NCBI RefSeq assembly: GCF_023638055.1
Contig: NZ_JAKRVY010000001.1
Coordinates: forward strand, 62,001-126,000
DNA length: 64,000 nucleotides
Reading direction: 5' to 3'
Source: Natranaeroarchaeum aerophilus
GTDB taxonomy: Archaea; Halobacteriota; Halobacteria; Halobacteriales; Natronoarchaeaceae
The number at the start of each line of letters is the position of its first letter. Positions within the stretch are counted from its first letter, which is position 1. Shown here piece by piece: positions 9,062 to 18,566 of the stretch. The position numbers were made by a program, and so were the translations under genes. The notes under the pieces are model-generated. The model had not been told where the DNA came from. It made no database searches and was given only the letters and a program-made list of their open reading frames with translations.

Positions 9062-9637
9062 ATGAGCGAGTTCGACAAGGAAGCCGAGCGCGAGAAGCTA
9101 CGCGAGAAGTACGGCGAGGAACAGGCAGACCGCGAGGCCACCGAACACATGAGCGAACTGCTCCTGCAGGGCGCGACGATGACGAACAAACACTGTGACG
9201 CCTGCGGCGATCCGGTTTTCCGACAGAGCGGCCAGGAGTTCTGTCCCAGCTGCGGCCAGGCGGCCGATCAGGACGTCGCCGAGCGAACCGCCGCGGTCGA
9301 GACGGACTCCGGCGACGGGCAGCCAGCGCCGACCGACCGGCAGCCGACAGCCTCCGAGGAGTCGCCCCAGCGGGAAGTGTCGACCGGGCACCAGCAGCCA
9401 CAGGCCCGCGCTCCCCCGGAGCCACAGGGCGGCGACACCGCCGAAGAGCCATCGACAACACCCACGCAACACGCCGGGACGCCGAGTGGCGACCTCGCGG
9501 AGGCCCAGGCCGCACTGGCCGATTCGATCACCCAACTGGCGCGACAGGCGGCCCAGGAGTCGGACCCACGACAGGCAAAAGAACGACTCGCCGCGGCCCG
9601 CGAGGCCGCCGAAGCGCTCGACGCCCTGCGTCGGTAG
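9062..9637 (+). CDS. ZNRD2/autoantigen p27-type zinc-ribbon protein
   Basis: 191 residues from ATG 9062. The first 70 residues show the archaeal Sjogren syndrome/scleroderma autoantigen-1 (p27, ZNRD2) layout: a charged helix (EFDKEAEREKLREKYGEE), then TEHMSELLLQGATMTNKHC, then a four-cysteine zinc ribbon (CDACGDPVF...CPSCG). The middle (about 85-145) is a Pro/Gln/Thr-rich, low-complexity linker. The C-terminus is an alanine-rich helix (QAALADSITQLARQAAQ). The family is conserved across archaea but its role is unknown. It ends one base before the convergent msrA. Confidence 0.85.
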   Translation: MSEFDKEAEREKLREKYGEEQADREATEHMSELLLQGATMTNKHCDACGDPVFRQSGQEFCPSCGQAADQDVAERTAAVETDSGDGQPAPTDRQPTASEESPQREVSTGHQQPQARAPPEPQGGDTAEEPSTTPTQHAGTPSGDLAEAQAALADSITQLARQAAQESDPRQAKERLAAAREAAEALDALRR

Positions 9638-10171
9638 CTACTCCGCGAACTGTTTGCGGACTTTCTCTACTTTCGGCCCGGCGTGCATCCGGCAGTAAGC
9701 GTCCTGTGGGTTCTTCTCGAAGTAATCCTGGTGTTTCGCCTCGGCCCCGTAAAACGTCTCCAGGCGCTCGATCTCGGTGACGATCTCGTCGTCGTACGCG
9801 TCGGACTGGTCGAGCTCGTAGACGAAGTCCTCGACGAGCTCACGCTGTTTCTCGTCGTGATAGAGCACGATCGAGCGGTACTGCGAGCCCACGTCCGGCC
9901 CTTCCCTGTCTTTCGTGGTCGGGTTGTGGATCGTGAAAAACACTTCCAGTAGGTCGACGTAGCTGATCGTGTCGGGGTCGTACGCGATCTGGATAACTTC
10001 GGCGTGGCCGGTCGTCCCCTGACAGACCGCCCGGTAGCTCGGGTTCTCGACGTGGCCGCCGGCGTAGCCCGAGGTTACCGACTCGACGCCGTCGAGTTCC
10101 TTGAACGCCGCTTCGGTGCACCAGAAACAGCCCCCGCCCAGCGTTGCGTGGGCCAGTGAGTTATCAGTCAT
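9638..10171 (-). CDS. msrA: Peptide-methionine (S)-S-oxide reductase MsrA
   Basis: 177 residues, full length. The catalytic motif GGGCFWCTEAAF puts the nucleophilic cysteine at C15. Downstream are the conserved VTSGYAGG, PSYRAVCQGTTGHAEVIQI and DPTTKDREGPDVGSQYRS-type segments of the family (here NPTTKDREGPDVGSQYR). The enzyme repairs oxidised methionine with thioredoxin-type reductants. It is transcribed alone. The intergenic element at 10273-10312 lies about 100 bp upstream of its start, so it may be under the same control as the genes near sites A and C. Confidence 0.95.
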   Translation of the reverse strand: MTDNSLAHATLGGGCFWCTEAAFKELDGVESVTSGYAGGHVENPSYRAVCQGTTGHAEVIQIAYDPDTISYVDLLEVFFTIHNPTTKDREGPDVGSQYRSIVLYHDEKQRELVEDFVYELDQSDAYDDEIVTEIERLETFYGAEAKHQDYFEKNPQDAYCRMHAGPKVEKVRKQFAE

Positions 10172-10272
10172 CGACTAGACGAAGGGGTGCGAGCGGCTTG
10201 TATTCGGTGGTCGTACACGTTCTCGGGACGGTGGGTCGGGGAGTGACCTCGCCCGCACGACTGGCTCTCCTT

Positions 10273-10312
10273 ATACTACAAAATACGAAGTGTTTCACTT
10301 CGAATACTGTAT
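10273..10312. promoter_or_regulatory. Operator-like inverted element, site B
   Basis: Two oppositely oriented half-sites meet head to head: ATACTACAAAATACGAAGT (10273-10291), a short spacer, then ACTTCGAATACTGTAT. The core CGAAGTGTTTCACTTCG is a 7-bp perfect inverted repeat with a 3-nt centre. The left half, reversed, matches 16 of 19 positions of the right half of site C. It lies between the P450 stop and the msrA start, both on the minus strand. Confidence 0.5.
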
Positions 10313-10340
10313 CGTTGGGCGACCCCGAAACCCGGGCTCG

Positions 10341-11693
10341 CTACGCTCGCCGTGGGATCATCTCTACCGGTCCATCGGGTCGGAGCGTGAGCGACGGTGC
10401 GAAGGAGAGCTCGTCGACGGTCGACTCGACGGTCCAGTCCTGCAGCATGGTCGCGAGCACCAGTCGGGCCTCCATCATCGCAAAGCGGTCGCCGATACAG
10501 CGGCGCGGTCCGCCGCCGAAGGGGAAGTACGCGAACGCCGACAGTTCCCGCTCGAACCCGTCGGTCCAGCGCCCCGGACGGAACTCGAGCGGGTCGTCGT
10601 ACAACCGGGGATCGCGGTGGAGCACCCACTGCTGGAAGGTAACCGAGGTCCCTTCGGGGATCCGATACCCTCCGATCACGTCCGGCTCGGCGGCCTCCCT
10701 GATCAGATCGTACACCGGCGGGTAGATCCGCATCCCCTCTTTGACGACCTGTTCGGTGTAGGGCAGGTCGGGGAGGTCGGCAACCGTCGGCCGGTCACCG
10801 CCGAGCACGTCGTCGAGTTCCGCCTGTAACGCTGCTCGTTGCCGTGGGTTCTCCGAGAGCAGGTGGAGGGTATAGGTTAGCGCGAGCGCGGTCGTCTCGT
10901 GGCCGGCAAGCAGGATCGTGACGACCTCGTCACGGATCTGCTCGCGGGAGGGCGGATCGTCCTTCGACTGCAACAGCGAGACGACGTCAATGCCGTTCCC
11001 GGTGCCCTCCTCGTGCTGGTCGATGATCCGGTCGGCGACGGCGTGGAGGTCGTCCATCGCCCGGTCGAACCGACGGTTCCCCGGCGTCGGGGCCCAGTCG
11101 GGGATGTCGATCGGCCGCCGGATCCGCTTTGTCGCCCGATCCATCACGGTCTCCAGGGCGTCCGCGATCGCCTCCTCTTCATCGCGGATATCGATATCGA
11201 ACAGCGCCTCGGCGGCGATCTCCACGGTCAGGGACATCATATCGTCGTGGATATCGCGCTGGTGGCCGGCCGTCCACTCCGCACAGAGCCGTTCGGTCGC
11301 CTCGACCATCACGTCGCCGAACCCCTGGAGGGCATCGGGATGGAACGCCGGCTCGACGGCGTGGCGTTGCGAGCGCCAGAACGACCCCTCGCTGGTGAGC
11401 AGCCCGTTCCCCAGCGCTGGTCGGAGGGTGCTCTGAAAGCGTTCGCCCTTCGTGTACGCCTGATTGTTGCGTACCAGCACCTGCTGGACGTACTCGGGAT
11501 CGCTCACCTGGAGGAACTCGTAGCGACCGATACTGTAGCGGGCGATCGGCCCGTGCGTACGTGCGACACGCGTGTAGAACCCGAGCTGGTCGTCGACGAA
11601 CTCGGCGGTGTTGCCGAGCAGCGGGTCCCCCTCAGGGCCGGGGATGTCGGCAAACGGACGTGGCGACGACCCGGATGAGTCTGCTGTCGTCAT
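10341..11693 (-). CDS. Cytochrome P450
   Basis: 450 residues from ATG 11693; an upstream in-frame start at 11750 is less likely because P450 homology begins near the PGPEGDPLLGN segment. Landmarks are the I-helix AGHETTALALTYTL (oxygen activation), K-helix ExxR (KEGMRIYPP) and the heme-ligand loop FPFGGGPRRCIGDRFAMME with the proximal cysteine. No membrane anchor is seen, so it should be soluble. It resembles the bacterial-like P450s known from haloarchaea. The substrate is unknown; carotenoid or fatty-acid hydroxylation are possibilities I cannot distinguish. No redox partner gene is adjacent. Confidence 0.9.
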   Translation of the reverse strand: MTTADSSGSSPRPFADIPGPEGDPLLGNTAEFVDDQLGFYTRVARTHGPIARYSIGRYEFLQVSDPEYVQQVLVRNNQAYTKGERFQSTLRPALGNGLLTSEGSFWRSQRHAVEPAFHPDALQGFGDVMVEATERLCAEWTAGHQRDIHDDMMSLTVEIAAEALFDIDIRDEEEAIADALETVMDRATKRIRRPIDIPDWAPTPGNRRFDRAMDDLHAVADRIIDQHEEGTGNGIDVVSLLQSKDDPPSREQIRDEVVTILLAGHETTALALTYTLHLLSENPRQRAALQAELDDVLGGDRPTVADLPDLPYTEQVVKEGMRIYPPVYDLIREAAEPDVIGGYRIPEGTSVTFQQWVLHRDPRLYDDPLEFRPGRWTDGFERELSAFAYFPFGGGPRRCIGDRFAMMEARLVLATMLQDWTVESTVDELSFAPSLTLRPDGPVEMIPRRA

Positions 11694-11763
11694 CGTTGCT
11701 ATGCTAGCAAAGAACGTCCGTCCCGAAGGATGTTCGGGCGATAACGACAACTTGACCCTCCGA

Positions 11764-14229
11764 TCACAGTCCCGTATACTCGCCGCCGATAACCTCTCGG
11801 ATCCGCTCGGCAGTGACCTTCCCGACGCCCTCGGCCTCCATCAGATCGTCCTCACGGGCGGTCATCACGGCCTCGACGGTGCCGAACTCCGAGAGCAGGG
11901 ACCGAGCAGTGACGGGGCCGATGTCGGCGATCGACGCCACCACGTACTCTTGCTGTTCGGCCAGCGTCTTCGACTGTTTCTCGCCGTGCACCGAGACCTC
12001 GCGGTCCTCGTTTTCCTGTTCTCGCCCGGCGATCACCGCCAGTAGCTCCCGGGTTTCGTCCTCGTCTTCGGTCCGCAGGACGCTCGCGCCGAAATCGACC
12101 GCGAGGCTCGACAGGGCCCCCCGGATCGCGTTCGGGTGGACGTCCCGTTTCCCGTAGAGGTCGGCTCCCTCGATGATCACCACGGGCCGGGAGTAGTGGC
12201 GGGCGGCGTCGCCGACCTGCTCGAACATCGAGCGATCCCCGCCGGTCAGCGTATCGAGGAAGTCGTCGACGGTCTTTCGCTCGACGGCGACGCGATCCGA
12301 GAGGATGTAGTCGCCGACTGCGAGCGTCTCCAGTCGCGTCTGGACGTCTTCCCGTTTCGAGAGCTCCCGGGCGATGTTGGCGTCGAGTTCGCGCTGGTCG
12401 GCGACGATCTCGATCCGGTCGTCCTCGGTGTCCGGGGTGGCGACGACCGCGTCGTCGGCGTCTTCTTCGGTTGGTTCGGCATCCCCCTCATCGGCGTCGT
12501 CCTCGGGTTCGTCCCCCTCATCTCTATCCTCACCGTCTCCCGCGAACTCCTGTAACCCGGGCTGGACGTCCGACCCCGGATCGCTCGCGCTTGCCCCAGT
12601 ACCACCGCCATCGGCGGACGCCGCCTCCGCCGAACCCCCGAAGTCACCGAGCTGTTGCTGGCTGTCGTCTAGCTCCTCGACGATCTCGTCGGTCGCGCTC
12701 TTTAGCTCCCGCAACTCGTCTTCCATCTGCTGTTCGCGCCGCCGCGAGATCCAGAAGTACGCCTCGTCGCGGGTGTCCTCGGCCAGGAGGACGACGACCC
12801 GGCCCTCGTCCTGTCGACCCGTTCGCCCCTTGCGCTGGATCGATCGAATCGCCGTCGGCACAGGTTCATAAAAGAGCACGAGATCGACCTCGGGGACATC
12901 CAGCCCTTCCTCGGCGACCGACGTGGAGACGAGCACCTCGAACTCGGCGTTGCGGAACGCGTCGAGCGTCTCCTGTTGTTCCTTCTGGGTCATCCCGTCG
13001 CTCCCTTCGCGGTCGCCCTGCCCGACAAAGCGGCGAGCGTCGAAGTTCTCGTTCAAAAAGTCGGTGAGGATTTCGGCTGTGTCCCGGGACTCGGTAAAGA
13101 CGATGACGCGCTCGCCCTGCTCGATGCCCAGCGTCTCGGCGAGCAGGACGTGCATTCGCGAGAACTTGGGATGGATGTCGTCGTAGGCGTTGACGTCTTT
13201 CATCGCCTGCCGGATCCGCGGGTCCGAGACGAGCCGCTGGTCGGCCTTCGACGCCCCCGAAGAGCGGGCGGCGTTCCGAAGCCGGTCGAAGTACCGTTCC
13301 AGCGCCTCGACGCTCTGGGTCTCGACGTAGGTCACCGCAGTTTTGAGTTTGCGGATCTCCGCGTGCAGGGACATTCCCTTGTACCCCTCCGACTGGTCGT
13401 TGTTCATCAGCTTCTGGAGCTCGGCGCGCATCGACTGGAGATCGTTTTCGGAGAGATCGGCGCTTCGTTTCCCCGTGACACCGAGTTCCCGTAGCTTCTC
13501 CAGTCGATCCTCGATCACCTCGTTCAGGGCGTCACGGATCTCGGTGATCTCCTCTGGCAGTTCGATCCGCTCCCACTCGACATCGGTGTCGTGAGTGTAC
13601 TCGGCCACATCGGCGTCCTCCTCGGTCATCACCTCGACGTCGCCGATTCCGAGGTTCTCACAGACCTCGAGGATCTCCTCCTCGTCGCCGCCGGGCGAGG
13701 CGCTCATCCCGGTGACGAGCGGATCGCTCGCGTCGGCGTGATAGCGCTCGGCGATGTAGTTGTACGCGTAGTCGCCGGTTGCGCGATGGCACTCGTCGAA
13801 GGTGAGGTGGGTGACGTCGCGGAGGCTGATCCGCCCGCCCACGAGGTCGTTCTCGATAACCTGCGGCGTCGCGATGATGATCGTCGAGCTCTCCCAGAGG
13901 GCTGCGCGGTCGTCGGGGCTCACGTCGCCCGTGAAGACGACGACCTCCTCGTCAGCGAGGTTCAGCGCCTCCCGGTAGAAGTCAGCGTGTTGCTGGACCA
14001 GCGGCTTTGTCGGCGCGAGAAAGAGCGCTTTGCCGCCGACCTCGTCGAGCCGCCGGGCGGTGACAAGCAGGCTCACCGTCGTCTTGCCGAGTCCAGTCGG
14101 GAGACAGACCAGCGTGTGACCCTCCGCCGCCGTTCCGGCGAGCTGGAGCTGGTAGAGCCGCCGCTCGATGAACGATGGGACGAGATTGGGGTGGTCCACG
14201 TACTGTGTGTCCGCATCCGTGGAGGCCAT
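11764..14229 (-). CDS. hef: Hef helicase/nuclease (Fanconi anaemia-associated, XPF/MUS81 family)
   Basis: 821 residues with the full archaeal Hef architecture. The N-terminal SF2 helicase has LPTGLGKTTVSLL (about residue 44), DECH box TFDECHRAT (about 145) and QRKGRTGRQDEG (motif VI, about 470). An acidic, low-complexity linker covers about 545-610. The C-terminal ERCC4 nuclease has the catalytic VERKTVDDFLDTL motif (about 675). The final tandem helix-hairpin-helix includes IADIGPVTARSLLSEFG and EGVGKVTAERI. Hef processes branched and forked DNA and, in haloarchaea, restarts stalled replication. The linker is longer and more acidic than in thermophiles, a halophilic trait. Confidence 0.95.
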   Translation of the reverse strand: MASTDADTQYVDHPNLVPSFIERRLYQLQLAGTAAEGHTLVCLPTGLGKTTVSLLVTARRLDEVGGKALFLAPTKPLVQQHADFYREALNLADEEVVVFTGDVSPDDRAALWESSTIIIATPQVIENDLVGGRISLRDVTHLTFDECHRATGDYAYNYIAERYHADASDPLVTGMSASPGGDEEEILEVCENLGIGDVEVMTEEDADVAEYTHDTDVEWERIELPEEITEIRDALNEVIEDRLEKLRELGVTGKRSADLSENDLQSMRAELQKLMNNDQSEGYKGMSLHAEIRKLKTAVTYVETQSVEALERYFDRLRNAARSSGASKADQRLVSDPRIRQAMKDVNAYDDIHPKFSRMHVLLAETLGIEQGERVIVFTESRDTAEILTDFLNENFDARRFVGQGDREGSDGMTQKEQQETLDAFRNAEFEVLVSTSVAEEGLDVPEVDLVLFYEPVPTAIRSIQRKGRTGRQDEGRVVVLLAEDTRDEAYFWISRRREQQMEDELRELKSATDEIVEELDDSQQQLGDFGGSAEAASADGGGTGASASDPGSDVQPGLQEFAGDGEDRDEGDEPEDDADEGDAEPTEEDADDAVVATPDTEDDRIEIVADQRELDANIARELSKREDVQTRLETLAVGDYILSDRVAVERKTVDDFLDTLTGGDRSMFEQVGDAARHYSRPVVIIEGADLYGKRDVHPNAIRGALSSLAVDFGASVLRTEDEDETRELLAVIAGREQENEDREVSVHGEKQSKTLAEQQEYVVASIADIGPVTARSLLSEFGTVEAVMTAREDDLMEAEGVGKVTAERIREVIGGEYTGL

Positions 14230-14325
14230 TTGCCGATCGTTCGGCGTCGGCGAGGTTAAGGGTTCCCGTACCGCGGTGAAAGTGGTCGAGCAAGAGTTAA
14301 CACTCTCGCCCGGGTCGAAACGAGT

Positions 14326-15405
14326 ATGCAGGCGCTCGCCGTCGGCGTCGTCGAAAGCGTTCAGGCCCTCTCCGTCTGGCGACAGGTAGCGGTCGTGATC
14401 CTCTTTGCGGCGGCGCTGGCGACGGCCGTTGAGATCGCCGCCCGGTGGTGGCTCAGCCGCCGATCACCAGATGACGCGCTCTCGATCGTCTTCGAGGTGT
14501 TACACGTCCCGCTGTATCTCTCGGTGATCCTCGCTGGGGCGTACACCGTCGTACAGCTACTCCAGCCACCACGGCTCGGCTTCGTCCTCGAGGCGGCAAC
14601 GCTGTCGGTACTCGTCATCCTCTGGGCCTGGGGGATCCGACGGCTCGGCGGAGAATGGCTCGCTCGCCTCGACAAGACGAACCCGGTACACGATATCGCG
14701 CCCGTACTGAAGAACCTCTGGACGGCGACGATTGTCGCCGTTGCGGCGGGGCTGTTGCTGTCGGTCTGGGATATCGATCTGACGCCGCTGCTTGCTTCCG
14801 CCGGACTGTTCGGCATCATCATCGGCTTTGCCGCGCGGGACGCCATCGCCAACTTCGTCGGCGGGATTGCGCTGTTCGTCGACGACACGTACAAACCGGG
14901 CGACTTCGTCGTGCTCGAATCCGGCGACAAGGGTACTGTCATCGATATCAGCCTCCGGAGCACGACGATTCTGACCCGGGACCGCGTGATGGTGACGGTC
15001 CCGAACGCCGTGTTGAACTCGACGCAGGTCATCAACGAGTCCTCTCCGCACCGGTACAAACGCATGCGTGTCCCGGTCGGCGTCGAGTACGGAACCGATC
15101 CGGAGCGAGTCGAGGAGATATTCTACGAGGCGCTCGAAGCGGAATCGGATATCATGTCCTCACCACCGACCGAGGTCCGGTTCGTCGAGTTCGGCGACTC
15201 GGCGCTCCAGTTCGAACTGCGGGGATACATCCCCCACTCCACGCGGGAGTCACGGGCACGCCACGCGGTCAACAAGCGCGTCCACAGACGGCTCCGCGAG
15301 GAGGGGATCGAGATCCCGTTCCCACAGCGTACGCTGACCTACGGAGACGAAGCGCAGACCGAGTCCACAGAGACGTTCGACGTGACACCCCACGATCAGA
15401 AATGA
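14326..15405 (+). CDS. Small-conductance mechanosensitive channel family protein (MscS)
   Basis: 359 residues. Four or five N-terminal membrane helices (to about residue 175) are followed by the MscS pore helix and beta domain: ASAGLFGIIIGFAARDAIANFVGG (Ala/Gly-rich TM3) and VDDTYKPGDFVVLESGDKGTVIDISLRSTTI. A cytoplasmic vestibule domain ends near HRRLREEGIEIPFPQRTL. It releases solutes on hypo-osmotic shock. The start is set by ATG 14326, about 28 nt after a gagttaac element. It diverges from hef and leads a block of ion-homeostasis genes. Confidence 0.92.
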   Translation: MQALAVGVVESVQALSVWRQVAVVILFAAALATAVEIAARWWLSRRSPDDALSIVFEVLHVPLYLSVILAGAYTVVQLLQPPRLGFVLEAATLSVLVILWAWGIRRLGGEWLARLDKTNPVHDIAPVLKNLWTATIVAVAAGLLLSVWDIDLTPLLASAGLFGIIIGFAARDAIANFVGGIALFVDDTYKPGDFVVLESGDKGTVIDISLRSTTILTRDRVMVTVPNAVLNSTQVINESSPHRYKRMRVPVGVEYGTDPERVEEIFYEALEAESDIMSSPPTEVRFVEFGDSALQFELRGYIPHSTRESRARHAVNKRVHRRLREEGIEIPFPQRTLTYGDEAQTESTETFDVTPHDQK

Positions 15406-15582
15406 CCTGTAGATGCCGAACGACGGACAGCCAACTGTAACACCGATCACTACTGGGTGATGCGCCCGTAGCTTCCCGCTTTTTGTGGATGATTGTTTAA
15501 TCTCGTTATTTTTAATCGGTGATATCAAACCAGATCTCCAATTATGGAATTCTGAAATTTACATCTGAACAGTTTCCAGAGA

Positions 15583-15592
15583 GTTTATATAC
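15583..15592 (+). promoter_or_regulatory. TATA box upstream of the APC/UspA gene
   Basis: gtttatatac stands in an AT-rich 250-bp intergenic region (15406-15656). Expected transcription start is near 15614, giving an unusually long leader of about 43 nt before ATG 15657. The rest of this gap shows no gene. Confidence 0.5.
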
Positions 15593-15656
15593 TTATGTAG
15601 AAAACGATGGACTGAGACTGGACCAGCCGCAATTGGATGAGTCTATCCACTAAATA

Positions 15657-17963
15657 ATGCCTGAAGAATTAGATCGAGATCTTGGACTCGCGTCGGTCGT
15701 AGCGATCAGTATGGGTGCGATGATCGGCAGTGGGATCTTTATTTTACCGGGACTGGCGATGGCCGAAGCGGGCCCGGCCGTAATCCTCGCGTTCGTCATC
15801 GCAGCAGTGCTCGTGCTCCCCGCGGCGGTCAGCATCGCCGAACTGGGGACGGCGATGCCCGAAGCGGGCGGGGATTACATTTTCATCGAGCGAGGGATGG
15901 GACCGGGCGCGGGGACGATCGCCGGACTCGGGACGTGGCTGATGCTGATGTTCAAGGGAGCGCTCGCGCTCGTTGGCGGAATGTTGTATCTCGGACCGAT
16001 CTTCAGCAGACTCGGCGTCGACGTCTCCGGCGAACTGGTCGGCCCGGTTCCGATCGAAAACGCGGCGATCGGCCTCTCGTACGCGCTCGAAATTACGCAC
16101 CTCGAACTGATCGCCGTGGTTATCGGAGCGTTGCTTATTACGATCAACGTCGTCGGCGTCAAACAGACCGGCGGCCTCCAGAAGATCCTCGTCCTCGTGA
16201 TGTTGTTCATTCTCGGCGGGTTCGTCGCGCTTTCCGCGGGTAACATCGAGGGAGGGAGTTACGATGGCTTCTTCGCCGAGGGGTCGGTCGGCCTGTTCGC
16301 GGCGACCGCAATGGTGTTGATCTCGTACGGCGGCGTCACGAAAGTCGCAGCGGTTGCCGAGGAGATCGAAAACCCCGGCCGGAACCTCCCGCTCGGCCTG
16401 TTGCTCTCGCTCGGGCTCACGACCGGGCTGTACGCACTGATCGTGTTCGTCCTCGTCGGTACCGTCGACGCCGCAACCCTGGAGGGATCGGAGATTCCGA
16501 TGGTCGACGGCGTCGAACCGTTCTTCGGATTCCTCGGGGTCATCCTGATCGTCGTTGCGGCTATGTTCGCCCTGATCAGCACGGCGAACGCGGGGATCCT
16601 CACGGCGTCGCGATATCCGTTCGCGCTGAGCCGTGACAACCTCCTGCCCGACGGGTTCGCGACAGTTAGCGACCGGTTCCACACGCCCGTCACGTCGATC
16701 CTGATCACCGGCGCGGCGATGCTGTTTATTATCGTGACGCTGCCGGTCGAGGAGATCGCCAAGACCGCGGGAGCGTTCCAGATCGTGGTGTACATCCTCG
16801 TCTGTCTCTCCCTGATCGCATTCCGTCGCCGGGATCCGGACTGGTACGATCCCGACTTCCGCTCGCCGCTGTACCCGTGGATACAGCTGTTCGGCGTGTT
16901 CGCAGGGCTGGGAATCCTCACGCAGATGGACCTGCTCCCACAGATCGGCGGTGTCGGGATCGCCCTGCTCGGCGCGCTGTGGTACTGGGTGTACGGTCGT
17001 CAACGGGTCGATCGTCGAGGGATCGTCGGAGAGGCGATCATCGACCAGGTCGAACCGACGACCGAGGCGTCGGAAACGCCGTACAGGATCGTCGTCCCGA
17101 TCGCCGATCTCGACCGGGAGCGACACCATCTGCGCCTCGCCGCTGCGAGCGCGGCAAACCACGACGGCGAAGCCGAGCTCGTCGTGATGAACGTCATCAC
17201 CGTTCCTGATCAGACCTCTCTGGCTCAGGAGGTCGGCTACGAGCAAGAACGGATCGACCGCCAGCACGTCCTGCTCGAAGAGGCGGAACATATTGCCGAA
17301 GAGCTGGAAATCGGCCTCCGGACACGCGCAATCGTCGGTCGTGACGTTGGCGACACGATCCTGCACGTCGTCGAGCAAGAGCAGGCGGACGACGTGTTGA
17401 TGGGCTGGTCGGGATCACGCAAACGCCGCGAGCGTGTCCTGGGCACTCACATCGATCGGGTTATCGAGCAGGCGGAGTGTGAGGTCACGCTCGTGAGACA
17501 TGACGGCGCGGACAACGTCGGTGACGTGGTCGCATTCGTTGGCGAGGGACCGTACTCCTCGGTCGCCGTTCGAAAGGCGGCAGCGTTCGTTCAGTCGGCC
17601 GACGACGCGACGCTGACGCTAGTGAACGTACAATCGGGCGATCCGAGCGAAGACACTGCCGACGCTATCGAACGAGGGCAGTCGATCATCGACGAAACGG
17701 CCCAGTCCGTCGGCCTCGACGAGTACGATTCCAACGTTGTCGTGACAGACGACATCGAATCCGAACTCGTCTCGATCGCCCAGGGCTACGACACGACCTG
17801 TCTCGGTGTGTCGCGAGCGGGGTCGGTCGAGCGCATCCTCTCCGGTGCGATTCCGGAGACGATCGGTGAGCAGGTATCCGGGACGATCGTGCTCGTCCGA
17901 AGCGGTGAAAGCACCGATCGATCGCTCCGCTCGGCAATCCTGCGACGCCTCACAGAGTCATAA
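15657..17963 (+). CDS. APC-superfamily amino acid permease fused to two UspA domains
   Basis: 768 residues. Residues about 10-450 form a 12-helix APC permease, with the unwound first-helix motif GAMIGSGIFILPGL and the helix-6/8 segments (GVTKVAAVAEEIENPGRNLP). Residues about 475-610 and 625-760 are two universal stress protein domains. The first retains the nucleotide-binding G-2x-G-9x-G(S/T) pattern (MGWSGSRKRRERVLGTHID). This layout is common in haloarchaeal cationic/neutral amino acid transporters. The UspA pair probably senses ATP or stress and regulates transport. The substrate cannot be read from sequence. Confidence 0.9.
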   Translation: MPEELDRDLGLASVVAISMGAMIGSGIFILPGLAMAEAGPAVILAFVIAAVLVLPAAVSIAELGTAMPEAGGDYIFIERGMGPGAGTIAGLGTWLMLMFKGALALVGGMLYLGPIFSRLGVDVSGELVGPVPIENAAIGLSYALEITHLELIAVVIGALLITINVVGVKQTGGLQKILVLVMLFILGGFVALSAGNIEGGSYDGFFAEGSVGLFAATAMVLISYGGVTKVAAVAEEIENPGRNLPLGLLLSLGLTTGLYALIVFVLVGTVDAATLEGSEIPMVDGVEPFFGFLGVILIVVAAMFALISTANAGILTASRYPFALSRDNLLPDGFATVSDRFHTPVTSILITGAAMLFIIVTLPVEEIAKTAGAFQIVVYILVCLSLIAFRRRDPDWYDPDFRSPLYPWIQLFGVFAGLGILTQMDLLPQIGGVGIALLGALWYWVYGRQRVDRRGIVGEAIIDQVEPTTEASETPYRIVVPIADLDRERHHLRLAAASAANHDGEAELVVMNVITVPDQTSLAQEVGYEQERIDRQHVLLEEAEHIAEELEIGLRTRAIVGRDVGDTILHVVEQEQADDVLMGWSGSRKRRERVLGTHIDRVIEQAECEVTLVRHDGADNVGDVVAFVGEGPYSSVAVRKAAAFVQSADDATLTLVNVQSGDPSEDTADAIERGQSIIDETAQSVGLDEYDSNVVVTDDIESELVSIAQGYDTTCLGVSRAGSVERILSGAIPETIGEQVSGTIVLVRSGESTDRSLRSAILRRLTES

Positions 17964-18047
17964 CGGCCCGGACGGCGGTGATCGAGGAATATCGACAGGT
18001 GGCTCGTTTCCCGGGTGTTTACGAACCGGGGTTGCTATTGGGCAACT

Positions 18048-18566
18048 ATGGTAGTCCACGAGAGCGACCTTCCCGGGGTCGGCAAGAAGTTCGAGATCGA
18101 TCTGAAAGGCGAGGAGAAACTCGTTATCGTCATCCACAACACCGGCAAGCGAGAGCTGTTCGTCCGAAAGACGCCCGACGCCGATTCGGAAAAGCTGTTC
18201 GAGCTATCGGACAAACTCGCCCGACAGGTCGGGACGATCATGGAAGGTGCGTACTTCCAGCCGATCAAGGACACCGACGTCAGCACCGCGCTGGGCGAGG
18301 ACACGCTGATCGAGTGGGCAAAGGTGACAGCCGACGCCGAGATTGCCGGTGGGACGCTGGGTGATGCCGCGGTACGAAACAGGACTGGCGCGTCGATCAT
18401 CGCGATCCAGCGCGGCGAGGAGACGATCGAGAGCCCGACCGCGGAAACGACGATCGAGAGCGGTGACACGCTCGTCGCGCTCGGCGATATGGCGAGCCAC
18501 GAGCGACTCGAACGGCTCGCGGGAGGAGAACCGCTAGACGAGGAGCAGCTGAACGGCGACGAATAG
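18048..18566 (+). CDS. KhtT-like regulatory subunit of a cation/proton antiporter (TrkA_C domain)
   Basis: 172 residues from ATG 18048, preceded at about 28 nt by gtttacga. The N-terminal half is an AmhM/KhtT-type beta domain (FEIDLKGEEKLVIVIHNTGKRELF). The C-terminal half (about 85-160) is a TrkA_C/RCK_C domain (TLGDAAVRNRTGASIIAIQRG...SGDTLVALGD), which binds nucleotides. It ends directly at the antiporter start (18567), a two-gene operon exactly as in bacterial khtTU. Expected role: gating K+(or NH4+)/H+ exchange in response to a cyclic dinucleotide or other ligand. Confidence 0.88.
   Translation: MVVHESDLPGVGKKFEIDLKGEEKLVIVIHNTGKRELFVRKTPDADSEKLFELSDKLARQVGTIMEGAYFQPIKDTDVSTALGEDTLIEWAKVTADAEIAGGTLGDAAVRNRTGASIIAIQRGEETIESPTAETTIESGDTLVALGDMASHERLERLAGGEPLDEEQLNGDE

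Noticed and set aside
15744-17378. Minus-strand frame of 544 codons antisense to the APC-UspA gene
   Set aside because: Arg/Asp/Gln-rich pattern typical of the complement of a membrane transporter gene; no motifs.
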